Shown piece after piece: positions 55,020-63,580 of a stretch of 64,000 nt of DNA. Each line of letters opens with the position of its first letter. The stretch's first letter is position 1. The DNA is from Alteromonas confluentis (GTDB lineage Bacteria; Pseudomonadota; Gammaproteobacteria; Enterobacterales; Alteromonadaceae), in NCBI RefSeq assembly GCF_001757105.1, contig NZ_MDHN01000015.1, forward strand, positions 186,001-250,000, given 5' to 3'. The translations under genes were made by a program, and so were the position numbers. The notes below the pieces were generated by a model. That model was not told the DNA's origin and did no database searches. It saw only the letters and a list, made by a program, of their open reading frames with translations.

Positions 55020-56549
55020 ATGCAAGAAATGGAAACTCAGGAAATTACCGCGACAGACACCGAGCTGCAGTTTGTTTCTTTCCAGATTGGAAAAGAGAAA
55101 TTTGCATTTCCGATGCAGTCTGTTGGCGAAATTATACGTGTACCCGTGATGGTTGGGGTTCCGCTGGGGCCCCACCAGATGATGGGACTGGCAAACCTGC
55201 GGGGTAACGTACTGCCGGTTTACGATTTACGGGCTATTTTGTTGTCGTGTTCAGCGGAACAAACTGAAACATCCCGTGTTGTCGTTGTGGAGTCAACACT
55301 CGGTATGACGGGCTTTCTGGTCGACAAAGTAAACCGTGTTTACAGTGTACCGAAAGACACCGTGGTTAATGACAAACAAGGCGATTCGTCAATTTCTTAT
55401 GATTACCTGCAAGGGTTAATTAAGCAAAAGAACGAACCGCTGGAGCAGATCCTCAATGTTGAAAACCTGGTGCAGTCACAGTTAACCGTTAGCCATAAAA
55501 AAGACGGTTCTGGCCTGCAACTGCAGCAAAACCGTACCGGTTCGCAAGACAACAACAGCGAAGCCGAAGATGATTTGCAACAACTGGTTTGTTTTTCCAT
55601 AGCCGGACAAGAATTTGCTTTTTATCTCCATGATGTGGGTGAGATTGTGCGCGTTCCCGACGACATATCTGCCTTACCCGACAGTAATCCTTCGGTACTT
55701 GGTCTGGTAAATCTGCGGGGAAGAATTATTCCCATCGTCGATCTGGCCATGAACCTTGGCATGCAGCCCTGCGAAATGAACGATGCTACTCGCATCATCA
55801 TTGTTAACTGCAGCGACAGCAGCCAGTCTGCTGTGGGCTTTGTGGTAGCAAAAGTCAGCAATGTGGTGAGTATATCACCGTCGGCGCTGGAGCCTGTTCC
55901 GTCTATGTGTAACGACGGATATACCGATGGTGCGCTGGAAGCAGTGTACCGTGTGGAAGGCACCAAGCGGCTCATTTCTATCGTTAACTTGCACAGCGTT
56001 TTCCAACGCTCGCTAAGCCAGGCGCTGAGCCAGGTTGATTTACAAGATGAGGTTTCTGATATGGCTAATCAGGACGAAGGGGTGCTGACCGAAGAAGATT
56101 ATGCTCAATACGTGATCTTCTCCATTGCAGGACAAGAGTACGGGGTCAGCATCGAAGATACCCAGGAAATAACACGCATTCCCGACAAGTTGGAAAGTGT
56201 GCCCAATACACCGGACTATCTGCAAGGCATTGTCAATCTGCGCGGCACGGTACTGCCTGTGATTGATTTACGCACGCGATTGGGATTACCCAAAGCGGAA
56301 GCCACTGACCGCCAGCGCATTGTGGTGCTAACCCGCAATAAGCAAAAAACCGGCTTTATTGTGGACGGCGTGGCAGAAGTTAAAACTGTCATTACCGATT
56401 CTATCGAAGATGCGCCTTCACTGTCTGATGAGCAAACCGAGCTGTTAAACAAGCTTATCAAGCTCAATAAAGAGCAACGCATCATTCAGCTCATCGAGCC
56501 GTCGGTACTGCTGAACGACAACGATATTGCAAAAGTAAACGGAGGTTAA
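55020..56549 (+). CDS. triple CheW-domain coupling protein
   Basis: A 509-residue cytoplasmic scaffold protein of three complete CheW domains: about 15-155, 185-335 and 361-500. Each repeats the signature of an [IV]-[FC]-x-[IV] strand with E-F/Y-A/G, EI(I/V/T)R(V/I)P and NLRG...DL (GLANLRGNVLPVYDL, GLVNLRGRIIPIVDL, GIVNLRGTVLPVIDL). CheW domains link receptors to CheA. Three in one chain would fix the number and order of coupling units in the array base. GAGGTGAG precedes the start. No fused receiver domain is present, so it is not a CheV. Confidence 0.93.
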   Translation: MQEMETQEITATDTELQFVSFQIGKEKFAFPMQSVGEIIRVPVMVGVPLGPHQMMGLANLRGNVLPVYDLRAILLSCSAEQTETSRVVVVESTLGMTGFLVDKVNRVYSVPKDTVVNDKQGDSSISYDYLQGLIKQKNEPLEQILNVENLVQSQLTVSHKKDGSGLQLQQNRTGSQDNNSEAEDDLQQLVCFSIAGQEFAFYLHDVGEIVRVPDDISALPDSNPSVLGLVNLRGRIIPIVDLAMNLGMQPCEMNDATRIIIVNCSDSSQSAVGFVVAKVSNVVSISPSALEPVPSMCNDGYTDGALEAVYRVEGTKRLISIVNLHSVFQRSLSQALSQVDLQDEVSDMANQDEGVLTEEDYAQYVIFSIAGQEYGVSIEDTQEITRIPDKLESVPNTPDYLQGIVNLRGTVLPVIDLRTRLGLPKAEATDRQRIVVLTRNKQKTGFIVDGVAEVKTVITDSIEDAPSLSDEQTELLNKLIKLNKEQRIIQLIEPSVLLNDNDIAKVNGG

Positions 56550-56556
56550 CGGGAAG

Positions 56557-57612
56557 ATGGCAGTCAAAGTATTAGTGGTAGATGACTCTGCCTTGATGCG
56601 GAAACTGTTCACACAGGTTTTCACTGCACGGGGCTATCAGGTTGACTCAGCCCGCGATGGCGAGGAAGCACTGATGAAATCAGCGGCTTTTAAACCTGAT
56701 GTGATTACTCTAGATATCAACATGCCGGTGATGGATGGTTTGACCTGTCTCAGCCTGCTAAGAAAGTTTCATCAGTGTCCGGTGCTGATGCTGTCATCGT
56801 TAACGCAGAAAGGTGCATTAGTGACACTGGAAGCGCTGGCGCTGGGAGCGGCAGACTTTATCTTAAAGCCCGGTGGAACAGTAAGCGCGGATATTAGTGA
56901 CATTGAAGATGAGCTGATTTGCAAAATAGAAGCGCTTACTGCAAATGTTCGGCGAACGGCTGCACCGTCAAAGCCCGTGCACACGCCACAGCAAACGGCA
57001 GCGGTAAAAGCAACGGCAGCGCCGGTAAAAAGCGGCAAGGTTCAGGTGGTGATGATTGGTGTATCCACCGGTGGACCACGCAAACTTGAGCAGATTTTGT
57101 CTCAGTTGCCGGCCAGCTTTCCCTGCCCGGTAGTTGTGGCACAGCATATGCCAAAAGCGTTTACTGCTGCACTGGCGAAAAGGTTGAATGATTTATGCCC
57201 TCTTGAAGTGGTGGAAGTCAGCAGCCGTATGCCATTAGAAACCGGCAAAGTATATATCGCAAAAGGGGATGCAGACCTGTCGTTCGTTAAAAACCAGAAC
57301 ACGGTGTTTGTCAGACCCATCCCGGCCAGTCCGAATTTTCTCTGGCATCCCAGCGTGGATCGCATGGTGGAGTCGGCCCTGGGCTGTTTCGACGCCAAAA
57401 ACATGCTGTGCGTACAGCTTACCGGCATGGGGTGCGATGGCGTGGCTGCCATGTCTAAGGCCTACAGCAGAGGCGCTGTGACCATTGCAGAGAGTGAGGC
57501 AACTGCAACCGTATTTGGTATGCCGAAAGAACTTATTCAGGCGGGGTGCGCCAGTCATGTACTTGACAGTCACGCCATCGCGCAACGTATTAATCATTTG
57601 TGTAAGCAATAG
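56557..57612 (+). CDS. cheB: chemoreceptor methylesterase CheB
   Basis: A 351-residue two-domain response regulator that removes methyl groups from (or deamidates) receptor glutamates. The receiver domain (1-120) has DDS (9-11), phospho-Asp53 (TLDINMPVMDG) and KPGG. The esterase domain has catalytic Ser170 (GVSTGG), His197 (AQHMPKAF) and Asp294 (GMGCDG). The start is seven bases after the triple-CheW gene with AACGGGAAG. Together with CheR it implies methylation-based adaptation in this array. Confidence 0.95.
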   Translation: MAVKVLVVDDSALMRKLFTQVFTARGYQVDSARDGEEALMKSAAFKPDVITLDINMPVMDGLTCLSLLRKFHQCPVLMLSSLTQKGALVTLEALALGAADFILKPGGTVSADISDIEDELICKIEALTANVRRTAAPSKPVHTPQQTAAVKATAAPVKSGKVQVVMIGVSTGGPRKLEQILSQLPASFPCPVVVAQHMPKAFTAALAKRLNDLCPLEVVEVSSRMPLETGKVYIAKGDADLSFVKNQNTVFVRPIPASPNFLWHPSVDRMVESALGCFDAKNMLCVQLTGMGCDGVAAMSKAYSRGAVTIAESEATATVFGMPKELIQAGCASHVLDSHAIAQRINHLCKQ

Positions 57613-57621
57613 GAGTACGCC

Positions 57622-58251
57622 ATGGGACTCAGAAAAAGCCGAGGTGAATCTGCCGCTCAGGCAGATCGCCGTCAAAGCAGCAGAGATCTCACGTCTCTTA
57701 TTGACGATCTGCAAAACGAAGCTGCTGATGTACGGCGCTGGGCCGCCCGTGATCTTTCAAACAATCTTGAGGCGCGCAGGGCTTTACTGGATCGCATCGA
57801 TGTTGAGCATGAGCCTATGGTACTCGAAGCGTTATTCAGTGCAATCGAAGACATGTGTGACGAAGAGGTTGCCGGTGAGGTCTTGATTAAGCTGAAGTCT
57901 GAAGATGCGCAGGTTCGCAATGGCGCCATAGAGTTGCTGCAAAACAAACCTGTGTTATTTGCCAGCCATGTGAATGAGCTGTTGAATGACGAAGACAGTG
58001 ATGTACGCATTTTTGCTGTGGACGTCATTGGCGCGATTCGTCATCCAGATGCCGCGTTATGGTTACACGACGTTGTGTTGAACGACAAAAACATCAACGT
58101 GGTCGGCACCGCAATCGACAAGCTTTCAGAAATTGGTAACAGCGAAACCCTCGATGTGCTTGAAAAGGTCTCGGCGCGCTTTTCGAACGAAGCCTATATC
58201 CAGTTTGCGATCCAATGTGTTCGTCATGCCGTTGCAGGAGACGAAATATGA
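57622..58251 (+). CDS. HEAT-repeat protein of the chemosensory operon
   Basis: A 209-residue helical-repeat protein. From about residue 30 it shows four to five HEAT-like helix pairs with the usual pattern (DVRRWAARDLSN, AQVRNGAIELLQ, SDVRIFAVDVIG). The N-terminal 25 residues are basic and polar. HEAT proteins are scaffolds for protein-protein contacts; a gene of this type at this position is known from related clusters, but its role is not established. AGGAG precedes the start, and its stop overlaps the cheR start (ATGA). Confidence 0.8.
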   Translation: MGLRKSRGESAAQADRRQSSRDLTSLIDDLQNEAADVRRWAARDLSNNLEARRALLDRIDVEHEPMVLEALFSAIEDMCDEEVAGEVLIKLKSEDAQVRNGAIELLQNKPVLFASHVNELLNDEDSDVRIFAVDVIGAIRHPDAALWLHDVVLNDKNINVVGTAIDKLSEIGNSETLDVLEKVSARFSNEAYIQFAIQCVRHAVAGDEI

Positions 58252-59120
58252 CCAGCATTGGAGCCGCAGCGGCGGCTGGGGAAATATCTGACGCCGATTT
58301 CGACCGTTTTCGTTCGATGTTTTACCGGAAAACCGGTATTTATTTCGAAGATTCAAAACGTTACTTCGTCGATAAACGCTTAAAAGAGCGTATGAAACAA
58401 ACGGGTCATACGCTGTTTAAAAGCTACTTCACATTTATGCGTTTTCAGGCATCAGGGGACGAACTGCAAAGCTTAGTCAACGCGATGACGGTGAACGAAA
58501 CCTATTTTTTCCGCGAAGATTATCAGTTTGAAACCATGTGCCGCCATTTGATGGACGAACTGGATGATATGCGCCCGGCTGGCGAAGATTTAAGGATATG
58601 GTCAGTACCCTCAAGTACGGGTGAAGAACCGTATTCTATTGCCATCTACTTACTGGAGTACTGGAAAGGTTTGGAACATCGCGATGTCGAAATTGTGTCA
58701 TCGGATATCGATACCAGCGTTTTAGAGCATGCTAAGCGAGGCATCTACTCTAAGCGTTCAGTGCAGAATATCCCTCTCACCATGCGTCAGCGCTATTTTA
58801 CCCAGCATGGTAACGAGTTCCATCTTTGCAGTGACATTAAAGACTCGGTCACTCTTTGCCTGGCAAATATTCTCGGTGCAGAAGTACCTGGCCGCTTCCG
58901 CTCATTCGACCTGATTTATTGCCGCAACCTGCTGATCTATTTTGATGATGATTCGCGACGCAGAGCAGCACAGGTGCTGTATGACGCATTAAAGCCCGGT
59001 GGCTATATTTTCTTAGGTCACAGTGAATCAATGAGCCGCATTTGCTCGCTGTTTAAAGTGAAAAAATTTGGCGATGTTATCGTTTATCAAAAGCCCACTA
59101 ATGAGGGAGCGTTCAGATGA
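58248..59120 (+). CDS. cheR: chemoreceptor methyltransferase CheR
   Basis: A 290-residue SAM-dependent enzyme that methylates receptor glutamates. An N-terminal helical domain (about 15-85) is followed by NETYFFREDYQFE and the SAM site (VPSSTGEEPYSIAIYLLE), then SSDIDTSVLEHA and FDLIYCRNLLIYFDDD. The C-terminal GGYIFLGHSESM is typical. The start at 58248 overlaps the HEAT gene stop by four bases; an earlier in-frame ATG at 58215 lies inside that gene. The end overlaps cheY. Confidence 0.95.
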   Translation: MTSIGAAAAAGEISDADFDRFRSMFYRKTGIYFEDSKRYFVDKRLKERMKQTGHTLFKSYFTFMRFQASGDELQSLVNAMTVNETYFFREDYQFETMCRHLMDELDDMRPAGEDLRIWSVPSSTGEEPYSIAIYLLEYWKGLEHRDVEIVSSDIDTSVLEHAKRGIYSKRSVQNIPLTMRQRYFTQHGNEFHLCSDIKDSVTLCLANILGAEVPGRFRSFDLIYCRNLLIYFDDDSRRRAAQVLYDALKPGGYIFLGHSESMSRICSLFKVKKFGDVIVYQKPTNEGAFR

Positions 59121-59485
59121 AAACTATCATGATAGTGGATGATGCAAACACCGTCAGAACTTACCACAGAATGATTGTTGCCAGTGCACAACGTCAGGTA
59201 GAAGAAGCTGAAAACGGCGTCGAAGCGCTCGAAAAAGCCATGGGTAAGCAAATCGATCTGTTTATGGTAGACGTGAACATGCCCAAAATGGATGGCTACA
59301 GACTCTGTCAGGAAATCCGTCGTGACGACGCGCTCAATCAGGTACCGATTATCATGATCAGTACGGAGTCGCAGGCTGGTGATGCCACCAAAGCGTTTGA
59401 TTGCGGGGCTAATTTTTACATGACAAAGCCGGTAGACGGCACCACGTTAAATGACATGGTGTCTCTGATGCTGGGAGAAGAATAG
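59117..59485 (+). CDS. cheY: CheY-like single-domain response regulator (first copy)
   Basis: A 122-residue receiver domain alone. The acidic pair Asp8-Asp9, phospho-Asp52 (MVDVNMPKMDG), Thr/Ser in MISTES and Lys in MTKPVDG are all present, so it can be phosphorylated by CheA. It has no output domain and would signal by protein contact, as CheY does to the flagellar motor or to another target. The ATG overlaps the cheR stop; one base separates it from cheA. Confidence 0.92.
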   Translation: MKTIMIVDDANTVRTYHRMIVASAQRQVEEAENGVEALEKAMGKQIDLFMVDVNMPKMDGYRLCQEIRRDDALNQVPIIMISTESQAGDATKAFDCGANFYMTKPVDGTTLNDMVSLMLGEE

Positions 59486-59486
59486 T

Positions 59487-62201
59487 ATGAGCGAGCTGTT
59501 AGATACGTTTATCGGAGAGTCCCGGGAAAACCTGGAGTCGGCCAGTCAGGAACTGATCACGTTGCAAACCAACGGGTACGATGCGAAGGCTGTTGATACG
59601 ATTTTTCGTGATATTCACACGATCAAAGGTTCGTCTGATTTATTCGATATTAAACCTCTGACACGCTTAGCCCATGCTTCTGAAGATTTGCTCGACTGTT
59701 TGCGTGCCTCGGAGATCCCGTTCTCCGATGAATTAGGTGATGTATTACTCGAAAGTTTCGATCAAATCAGTACTTTCTTTGACGAACTCGAGGCCGGTAC
59801 ACATCAACTCTCCCAATGGGAGGGCGTATCTGCTGAGTTGGCCGGTCGGTTAAGAAACTTTATGAACACCACAGACGCCCCTTCTGGCAATGAGGCTACT
59901 CAGCCTGTGGAGAATGCTGTTGAAGCTCCTGCGGGCATCGCAGCGCCAGTCGCCGCGTTACCGGAAACTGCCGCCAACTGGTTGTCATCAATGTCGGATA
60001 CGGCCCGGCTTACACTGTTTTTTAAATCGCAGGAATCTACCAGGCTACATTATTTTCATTACACGCCGGATGCGGACTGTTTTTTCCGTGGAGAAGACCC
60101 ATTCAATGTCAGTCTGGCGACACCGGGGTTTATTACCCATACCATCACGCGTAAATCGCACGTTGAAGGCCCTGAAGATGTCTTCCTGTGTCATCTGGAT
60201 ATCCTGCTGCTAAGTAGTGCCGACTGGGATTCGCTGTCGTCACACTTTGCTTATTATGAAGGGCAGTATGAGCATACCCAAATCAGTGCCGAGCAGGTGT
60301 ATCAGCAATGTGCGCCACTAATAAGCCAAATTCTGAATGAAGAAGAAGTAGAGACACTGGCGCAGGCATTAGAAAATGAAGGGCCTGAACAAATCGCCAG
60401 GATCTGTAATTTTGTTTGTGCATCCACGAATCCTGATTCAGCGGTATGGCAATTCTGCGCGGGTATCGAGCGGCTCACTGAAAACCCAGCAATGCTCAGC
60501 GCATTCTGTCAGTGCTTGTTTGCAACGCCTGACACTGCACAGACCGAAGAAACGCCGGTTGCTGATGACGTTAGCGAGGAATCCATTGCTGAAGCTGCCC
60601 CCACGCAGCCTGCAGAAAGTGAAGGGCTGTCTGAAAATGCTCTGGCCATGCTTAAGCAGCAGGAAACGGTATTAATTAGGCTGATCGATGGTCGAGGAAA
60701 TCAGGGAGCGTTGGCATCGATAAACTTGATTGTGAGCCGTATCCTCAACCTTGATATTGTCGACAGAACCCCGGAAGATCTCTTGCGCGTCATCGCCAGT
60801 GAGGGCGAGCAGAACGACAGTCAGGAAGCGCCAGATGCAACCGACATTCAAGCGCCTGCTGTTGCCGATACAGAAGCGCCCGTGGCCAGCGAACAGGCTG
60901 CGGCCATTGATGATGTCAGTGCCAGTGCGAATAAACCTGTCGCTGAAGCGACGCAGGCTGAGCCGGCAGAGGCTAAACCTGAACCTGTCAGTGAAACGTC
61001 GGCGAAGCCTGCAGAGCGTCAGGTACCTCGCACATTAAAAGTGAATCAGGAAAAAATTGATTACCTGATGGATCTGGTGGGCGAACTGACGGTAGCAAAA
61101 AACTCGTTACCTTATTTGGCAAGACAAGCTGAGGAAGATGGCGGCAGTCGTAAGCTAAGCAAACAAATTAAATCCCATTTCACTATTGTGAATCGTCTAA
61201 CCGAAGAACTACAAAGTGCGGTTCTACAGATTCGCATGGTTCCGGTATCGCATGTGTTCCAACGATATCCTCGTTTGGTGAGAGATTTAGCCCGCAAGCT
61301 GAATAAGAAAATCGAGCTGGAAATGCAGGGGGAAGATACCGAGTTCGATAAAAATCTCATCGAATCGCTGTCGGAACCGCTCATTCACTTGTTGAGAAAC
61401 AGCATTGACCACGGTATTGAGGCGCCCGCCGACAGGCTCGCAGCAGGCAAAAATGAATCTGGCTGTATACAGCTAATTGCAACGCCACAAGACGATAACG
61501 TCGTTATTGAGATCCGCGATGATGGTAAAGGGATCGACCCGGCAAAAATAAAAATGCTGGCCTACCAGAAAGGCGTTATTACTGAATCGCAACTCGAATC
61601 GATTAACGATGAAGAAGCCCTGCAGCTCATTTTTGCGCCCGGTTTCTCTACCTCCGAGCAAGTTTCAGATTTATCGGGTCGTGGCGTGGGTATGGATGCC
61701 GTTAAAACCATGGTGACGCAGGCCGGCGGTCATATCGAAATGCAGTCTGAAGTGGGCAAGGGCACACAGTTTCGTCTGGTGTTGCCGCAAACCATGTCTG
61801 TGAACCGGGTCATGATGTTCGAAGTGAATGAGCAAATGTTCGGTGTAAGTATGGACAGCGTTGTGGAAACGGTGAAAGTGCGTCCTGATGAAATTCAGCA
61901 AATCAAAAATCATCAGGTTCTGGTTATCCGGGACAAGTTGGTCCCCCTTCACGACCTGCGCGAATATTTAGGTTTCGAATTACAAACGCAAAATGTCGAA
62001 GAGCAGTCTATCCTTGTAGTAAATACCGGAAATGGTGATATGGGGTTAGTTATCGATAAGTTTCATGAAGGTATTGATGTAATTCAGAAGCCTCTGGAAG
62101 GTGTGATGGCTGGTTACTCCCACTTCAGCGGTACTGCTTTACTTGGCGACGGACGTGTTTTGCTAATCGTTAATGTACCGGAGTTACTGTCATGCCGATA
62201 A
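59487..62201 (+). CDS. cheA: chemotaxis histidine kinase CheA with extra central region
   Basis: A 904-residue kinase, much longer than E. coli CheA (654). The Hpt domain (1-125) has phospho-His44 (FRDIHTIKGSSD). Residues 172-275 form an additional globular region (LFFKSQESTRLHYFHY, GEDPFNVSLATPGFI), and 280-440 another helical region, joined by acidic Ala/Pro/Glu linkers; no ordinary CheY-binding P2 domain is obvious. P3 dimerisation begins at LKVNQEKIDYLMDLVGELTV (about 516). The ATPase has HLLRNSIDHGIEAP, DDGKGID and GRGVGMDAVK. A CheW-like P5 domain ends the protein. The stop overlaps the next gene by ten bases. Confidence 0.94.
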   Translation: MSELLDTFIGESRENLESASQELITLQTNGYDAKAVDTIFRDIHTIKGSSDLFDIKPLTRLAHASEDLLDCLRASEIPFSDELGDVLLESFDQISTFFDELEAGTHQLSQWEGVSAELAGRLRNFMNTTDAPSGNEATQPVENAVEAPAGIAAPVAALPETAANWLSSMSDTARLTLFFKSQESTRLHYFHYTPDADCFFRGEDPFNVSLATPGFITHTITRKSHVEGPEDVFLCHLDILLLSSADWDSLSSHFAYYEGQYEHTQISAEQVYQQCAPLISQILNEEEVETLAQALENEGPEQIARICNFVCASTNPDSAVWQFCAGIERLTENPAMLSAFCQCLFATPDTAQTEETPVADDVSEESIAEAAPTQPAESEGLSENALAMLKQQETVLIRLIDGRGNQGALASINLIVSRILNLDIVDRTPEDLLRVIASEGEQNDSQEAPDATDIQAPAVADTEAPVASEQAAAIDDVSASANKPVAEATQAEPAEAKPEPVSETSAKPAERQVPRTLKVNQEKIDYLMDLVGELTVAKNSLPYLARQAEEDGGSRKLSKQIKSHFTIVNRLTEELQSAVLQIRMVPVSHVFQRYPRLVRDLARKLNKKIELEMQGEDTEFDKNLIESLSEPLIHLLRNSIDHGIEAPADRLAAGKNESGCIQLIATPQDDNVVIEIRDDGKGIDPAKIKMLAYQKGVITESQLESINDEEALQLIFAPGFSTSEQVSDLSGRGVGMDAVKTMVTQAGGHIEMQSEVGKGTQFRLVLPQTMSVNRVMMFEVNEQMFGVSMDSVVETVKVRPDEIQQIKNHQVLVIRDKLVPLHDLREYLGFELQTQNVEEQSILVVNTGNGDMGLVIDKFHEGIDVIQKPLEGVMAGYSHFSGTALLGDGRVLLIVNVPELLSCR

Positions 62202-62455
62202 TCTACAAACAAAAAGTTGCTGTTCTGGACGGAAACTGTGAGGTGGATCTTGCAGAAGAACTCGATGCCTGGTTAGCGGAAAATCCTAAACGACAACTCA
62301 ATCTGAAAAGTCTGACCCACGCACATACTGCGATTTATCAGGTGATGATTAAGCATGGCATATCGGTTTCGGTGTGGCCTGCAGATGATCAGGACTGGCA
62401 CTGGTTAAAAGTGGCCATTGATAGCAAATTGTACGATGAAGAGACGAACCCATGA
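62192..62455 (+). CDS. small STAS-like protein
   Basis: An 87-residue cytoplasmic protein between cheA and parA, overlapping the former by ten bases and the latter by four. The central LNLKSLTHAHTAIYQVMI resembles the conserved DLSxxxHLHTAxLQVL helix of small STAS-like proteins found in some chemosensory operons. The flanking strands (KVAVLDGNCEVDLAEEL, ISVSVWPADDQ) fit a STAS-type sheet. A regulatory or scaffold role in the array is inferred; no phosphorylatable serine is clear. Confidence 0.6.
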   Translation: MPIIYKQKVAVLDGNCEVDLAEELDAWLAENPKRQLNLKSLTHAHTAIYQVMIKHGISVSVWPADDQDWHWLKVAIDSKLYDEETNP

Positions 62456-63195
62456 GTGATGTGTTGGTAGTTGCGAATCGAAAAGGCGGCACAGCGAAAA
62501 CCACCACCGTGGTGAACCTGGCCTATGCATTAAGTGAGCGTGGCGCGAGGGTGCTGGTCATCGATTTGGATAATCAGGGCCATGTTGAATTTGGTTTCAG
62601 TGCGGGCGATGCCCAGAGCAACCAATTAACCATGCCAGATTGGCTAAGTAGCTTCGAAGAATTCAAAGGCGTTTTCTGTTACAGCGATAACATTCAACTC
62701 GTTTTAGCCCATACCAATAGTGCATTTGATGAGTCAGCCTACAAACTCGACAGATTCAGTTCTATGTTCGACGCCATCAGTAGCACAAATCAGTTCGATA
62801 TTATTCTGGTGGATACACCGCCGACCCTTGGCCCGCGCTTACTTTCAGCTCTGGCGGGGGCAAACAAAATTGTCATACCGGCTGAACCTACGCCACTGGC
62901 ATCAGATGGCGTGAACAAGCTACTGAACGCTTGCATGAAGGCGATTCAAAATAAACATTTCAGAGCCACAACCATCGATATTTTACCTGTGATGGTTGAC
63001 GGCAAATTGCGAATTCACCGGCAGACGCTGGGGCTTTGGCAACAAAAATTCGGTGCGGGGAGAATTCTTCCTGCAATACGCCGCAACGTTAAAGTGGCAG
63101 AGGCATTTGCGGTGCATTTGCCGGTGTTTGAATATGCACCGCTATCCGCCGGGGCAGAAGACTACCGTTGCCTTTGTGACAGACTATTCTCATAG
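62452..63195 (+). CDS. ParA-like ATPase of the chemosensory operon
   Basis: A 247-residue P-loop ATPase. The deviant Walker A motif is VANRKGGTAKTTTVVNLAYA (7-26) and the switch regions are VIDLDNQGHVEFG and IILVDTPPTLGPRLL. It belongs to the ParA/MinD group, like ParC of Vibrio and PpfA of Rhodobacter, which position chemosensory arrays and ensure inheritance at division. It overlaps the STAS-like gene by four bases. This is the second ParA-like ATPase in the window; it differs from the one at 8.5 kb and has no RHH partner beside it. Confidence 0.9.
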   Translation: MSDVLVVANRKGGTAKTTTVVNLAYALSERGARVLVIDLDNQGHVEFGFSAGDAQSNQLTMPDWLSSFEEFKGVFCYSDNIQLVLAHTNSAFDESAYKLDRFSSMFDAISSTNQFDIILVDTPPTLGPRLLSALAGANKIVIPAEPTPLASDGVNKLLNACMKAIQNKHFRATTIDILPVMVDGKLRIHRQTLGLWQQKFGAGRILPAIRRNVKVAEAFAVHLPVFEYAPLSAGAEDYRCLCDRLFS

Positions 63196-63209
63196 AAAAG
63201 AGGTGATCA

Positions 63210-63572
63210 ATGAAGACCATCCATTTGGTAGACGATTCAGCCACTATGCTGATGAGTATGGAAATGCTACTTAAACGTGCGGGCTATGATGTTATTAAGT
63301 CTGAGAACGCCGAAGTCGCACTCACAATGTTACAGACTGCTACACCTAAATTAATTATCACAGATTTAAACATGCCAGGTATGAATGGCATTGAGTTAAT
63401 CAAAGAGATTAAGAAAAACAGCAAGTTTCGGTTCACGCCTATTCTTATGTTAACCACTGAATCTCAACAAACTAAGCGTGAGGAAGCCAAACGCGCTGGC
63501 GCCACTGGATGGCTGGTAAAACCGGTCGAACCTGATCAATTGATAGCCGTTGTAAAACAATTGGTGCCGTAG
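63210..63572 (+). CDS. cheY: CheY-like single-domain response regulator (second copy)
   Basis: A 120-residue receiver domain. Asp8-Asp9, phospho-Asp52 (IITDLNMPGMNG), Thr in LTTESQQ and Lys in VKPVEPDQ are present. It is distinct from the first CheY of the operon, which suggests one output regulator and one phosphate sink, or two targets. AGAGGTGA precedes the start; the next gene follows after eight bases. Confidence 0.92.
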   Translation: MKTIHLVDDSATMLMSMEMLLKRAGYDVIKSENAEVALTMLQTATPKLIITDLNMPGMNGIELIKEIKKNSKFRFTPILMLTTESQQTKREEAKRAGATGWLVKPVEPDQLIAVVKQLVP

Positions 63573-63580
63573 GAGGCTTT

